Shown here: one piece after another, positions 63,179 through 64,000 of the stretch | Numbering within the stretch: the stretch's first letter is position 1 | Layout: the number at the start of each line of letters is the position of its first letter | Assembly: GCA_025667525.1 (NCBI GenBank) | Contig: CM046877.1 | Location: 619,208,580-619,272,579, forward strand | Direction of reading: 5' to 3' | Length of the DNA: 64,000 nucleotides | Source of the DNA: Glebionis coronaria | Taxonomy: Eukaryota; Streptophyta; Magnoliopsida; Asterales; Asteraceae | Notes under the pieces: generated by a model | Told to the model about the DNA's origin: nothing | What the model saw: the letters and a program-made list of their open reading frames with translations, nothing else | The model's database searches: none | Program-made: the position numbers and the translations under genes

Positions 63179-64000
63179 TGTATAGTGCCCTTAATATATC
63201 AGAAGATACGCTTAACCGCTTCAAGGTGAGAGGTTTTGGGAGCCTCTTGGAAGCGAGAACAAAGGCAAACACTAAACATGATATCCGGTCGACTTGCCGT
63301 TAGATACAACACGCTACCAATCATACCTCTATATTTGGTGTTGTCTACCGACTCACAATCATCATCTACAGTGAGTTTAGTATCCGAGGCCATTGGGGTC
63401 TTCATTGGTCTAGATTCTTCGAATCCAAATTTCTTTAGCATTTCTTTAGCATACTTAGATTGACTAAACAAAATACCATCATCCATTTGTTTAATTTGGA
63501 TTCCTAAAAAGAAGTTAAGTTCTCCCATCATACTCATTTCAAACTCATCATGCATGATTTTGGTAAAGTCATCACACAATTCTTGACAAGTTGAGCCAAA
63601 TATAATGTAATCAACATATATTTGCACGATTATGAGGTGAGAACCTTTCTTCTTTGTAAAGAGCGTGTTGTCTACCATCCCCATGGTATACTCATGTTTA
63701 ACAAGATACGCTTTAAGTCTATCATACCAAACTTTGGGTGCTTGGTTAAGACCATAAAGTGCCTTCTTAAACATGATCCGGTTTCTCAAAATCAATGAAG
63801 CCGGGAGGTTGAGCCACATATACCTCCTCATTGATCAAACCGTTAAGAAACGCACTCTTTACATCCATTTTTTGAAGCTTAAAGTCTAAGGCACAAGCGT
63901 AGGCTAAAAGGATTCTAATGGATTCCAATCTTGCTACCGGTGCATATGTCTCGTCATAATCAATCCCTTCTTGTTGATTATATCCTTGAGCTACAAGTCT
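63179..64000 (-). pseudogene. pol: SIRE-like reverse transcriptase, partial
   Basis: On the minus strand, from the right edge: a motif-bearing N-terminal RT ([19 protein letters not shown] at about 63880-63820), a frame change near 63773, then KKALYGLNQAPKVWYDRL. The catalytic box reads YVDYIIFGST at about 63627-63598, with Tyr in place of the second Asp. After it comes MSMMGELNFFLGIQIKQ and SVLYLTASRPDIMFSVCLCSRF, then the target site of the nested element. The rest of this Pol is upstream outside the window and, downstream, at 50868-51367. It is inactive from at least three lesions. Confidence 0.9.

Larger units (their letters stand above)
48086..64000 (-). mobile_element. SIRE-like Copia element, running past the right edge
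   Basis: On the minus strand, the 3' LTR (49310 down to 48086), polypurine tract, a long non-coding 3' region, RNase H (51367-50868), and beyond the nested element the reverse transcriptase (from 64000 down to 63179). The 5' end is outside the window. The five bases left of the LTR are AAGAT, the expected target duplication if the other end is found. The RNase H reading resumes on the far side of the nested element, confirming a simple insertion. Confidence 0.85.

Overview
This window is plant nuclear DNA made almost entirely of LTR retrotransposons stacked inside one another. The evidence is TG...CA LTRs with 5-bp target duplications, initiator-tRNA-type primer sites, Ty3 (Gypsy) and Ty1 (Copia) polyproteins of plant type, and long AT-rich spacers. 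I see no intact host gene, rRNA, tRNA or CRISPR array. The gag/coiled-coil layout of the Copia element at 51373-63173 resembles elements I associate with Asteraceae genomes (Tanacetum, Artemisia and relatives). That taxonomic guess is inference from memory, not a search.

Left part (1-41297). Bases 1-2802 are a degenerate, gene-like flank on the minus strand, with one exon-sized match to plant enoyl-ACP reductase. A (TA)n tract then abuts an old minus-strand Ty3 element of Tekay/Del chromovirus type. Its two LTR copies (2866-4214, and 24754-39885 as a split copy) differ by roughly 5-6 percent by eye, and its pol is decayed. Two younger elements sit inside it. A 15.4-kb plus-strand Athila-type element (8831-24266, duplication GTCAT) lies in its internal region. 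A 12.2-kb minus-strand non-autonomous element (27500-39749, duplication CTTTA) lies in its LTR. The Tekay-type element itself cuts a Tat/Retand-like element, of which one LTR and part of gag survive (39886-41297).

Middle part (41298-48085). The Tat-like fragment sits in a broken plus-strand Copia element of Ale/Retrofit type, with pol at 41298-44656. It is followed by an LTR with primer site, a short spacer and a second LTR-like piece, as if two copies had fused. Next comes a Copia 5' LTR and leader without gag (46305-48085).

Right part (48086-64000). A minus-strand SIRE-like Copia element runs off the right edge. An 11.8-kb minus-strand Copia element (51373-63173, duplication CTAAA) has landed in its RNase H region. 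That inner element has an uninterrupted pro-pol frame, a long coiled-coil gag-like region with two lesions, a 5' leader packed with a short TCGNAA repeat, and an 87-nt phase-0 candidate intron carrying the only stop codon between gag-like region and pol.

Relative ages from LTR differences counted by eye: Athila-type about 0.8 percent, inner Copia about 0.8 percent, non-autonomous Ty3 about 1.6 percent, Tekay-type about 5-6 percent. The most interesting leads are the candidate splice switch at 57617-57703, the young element whose pol is long dead (30944-36306), and the leader repeat at 62160-62540.
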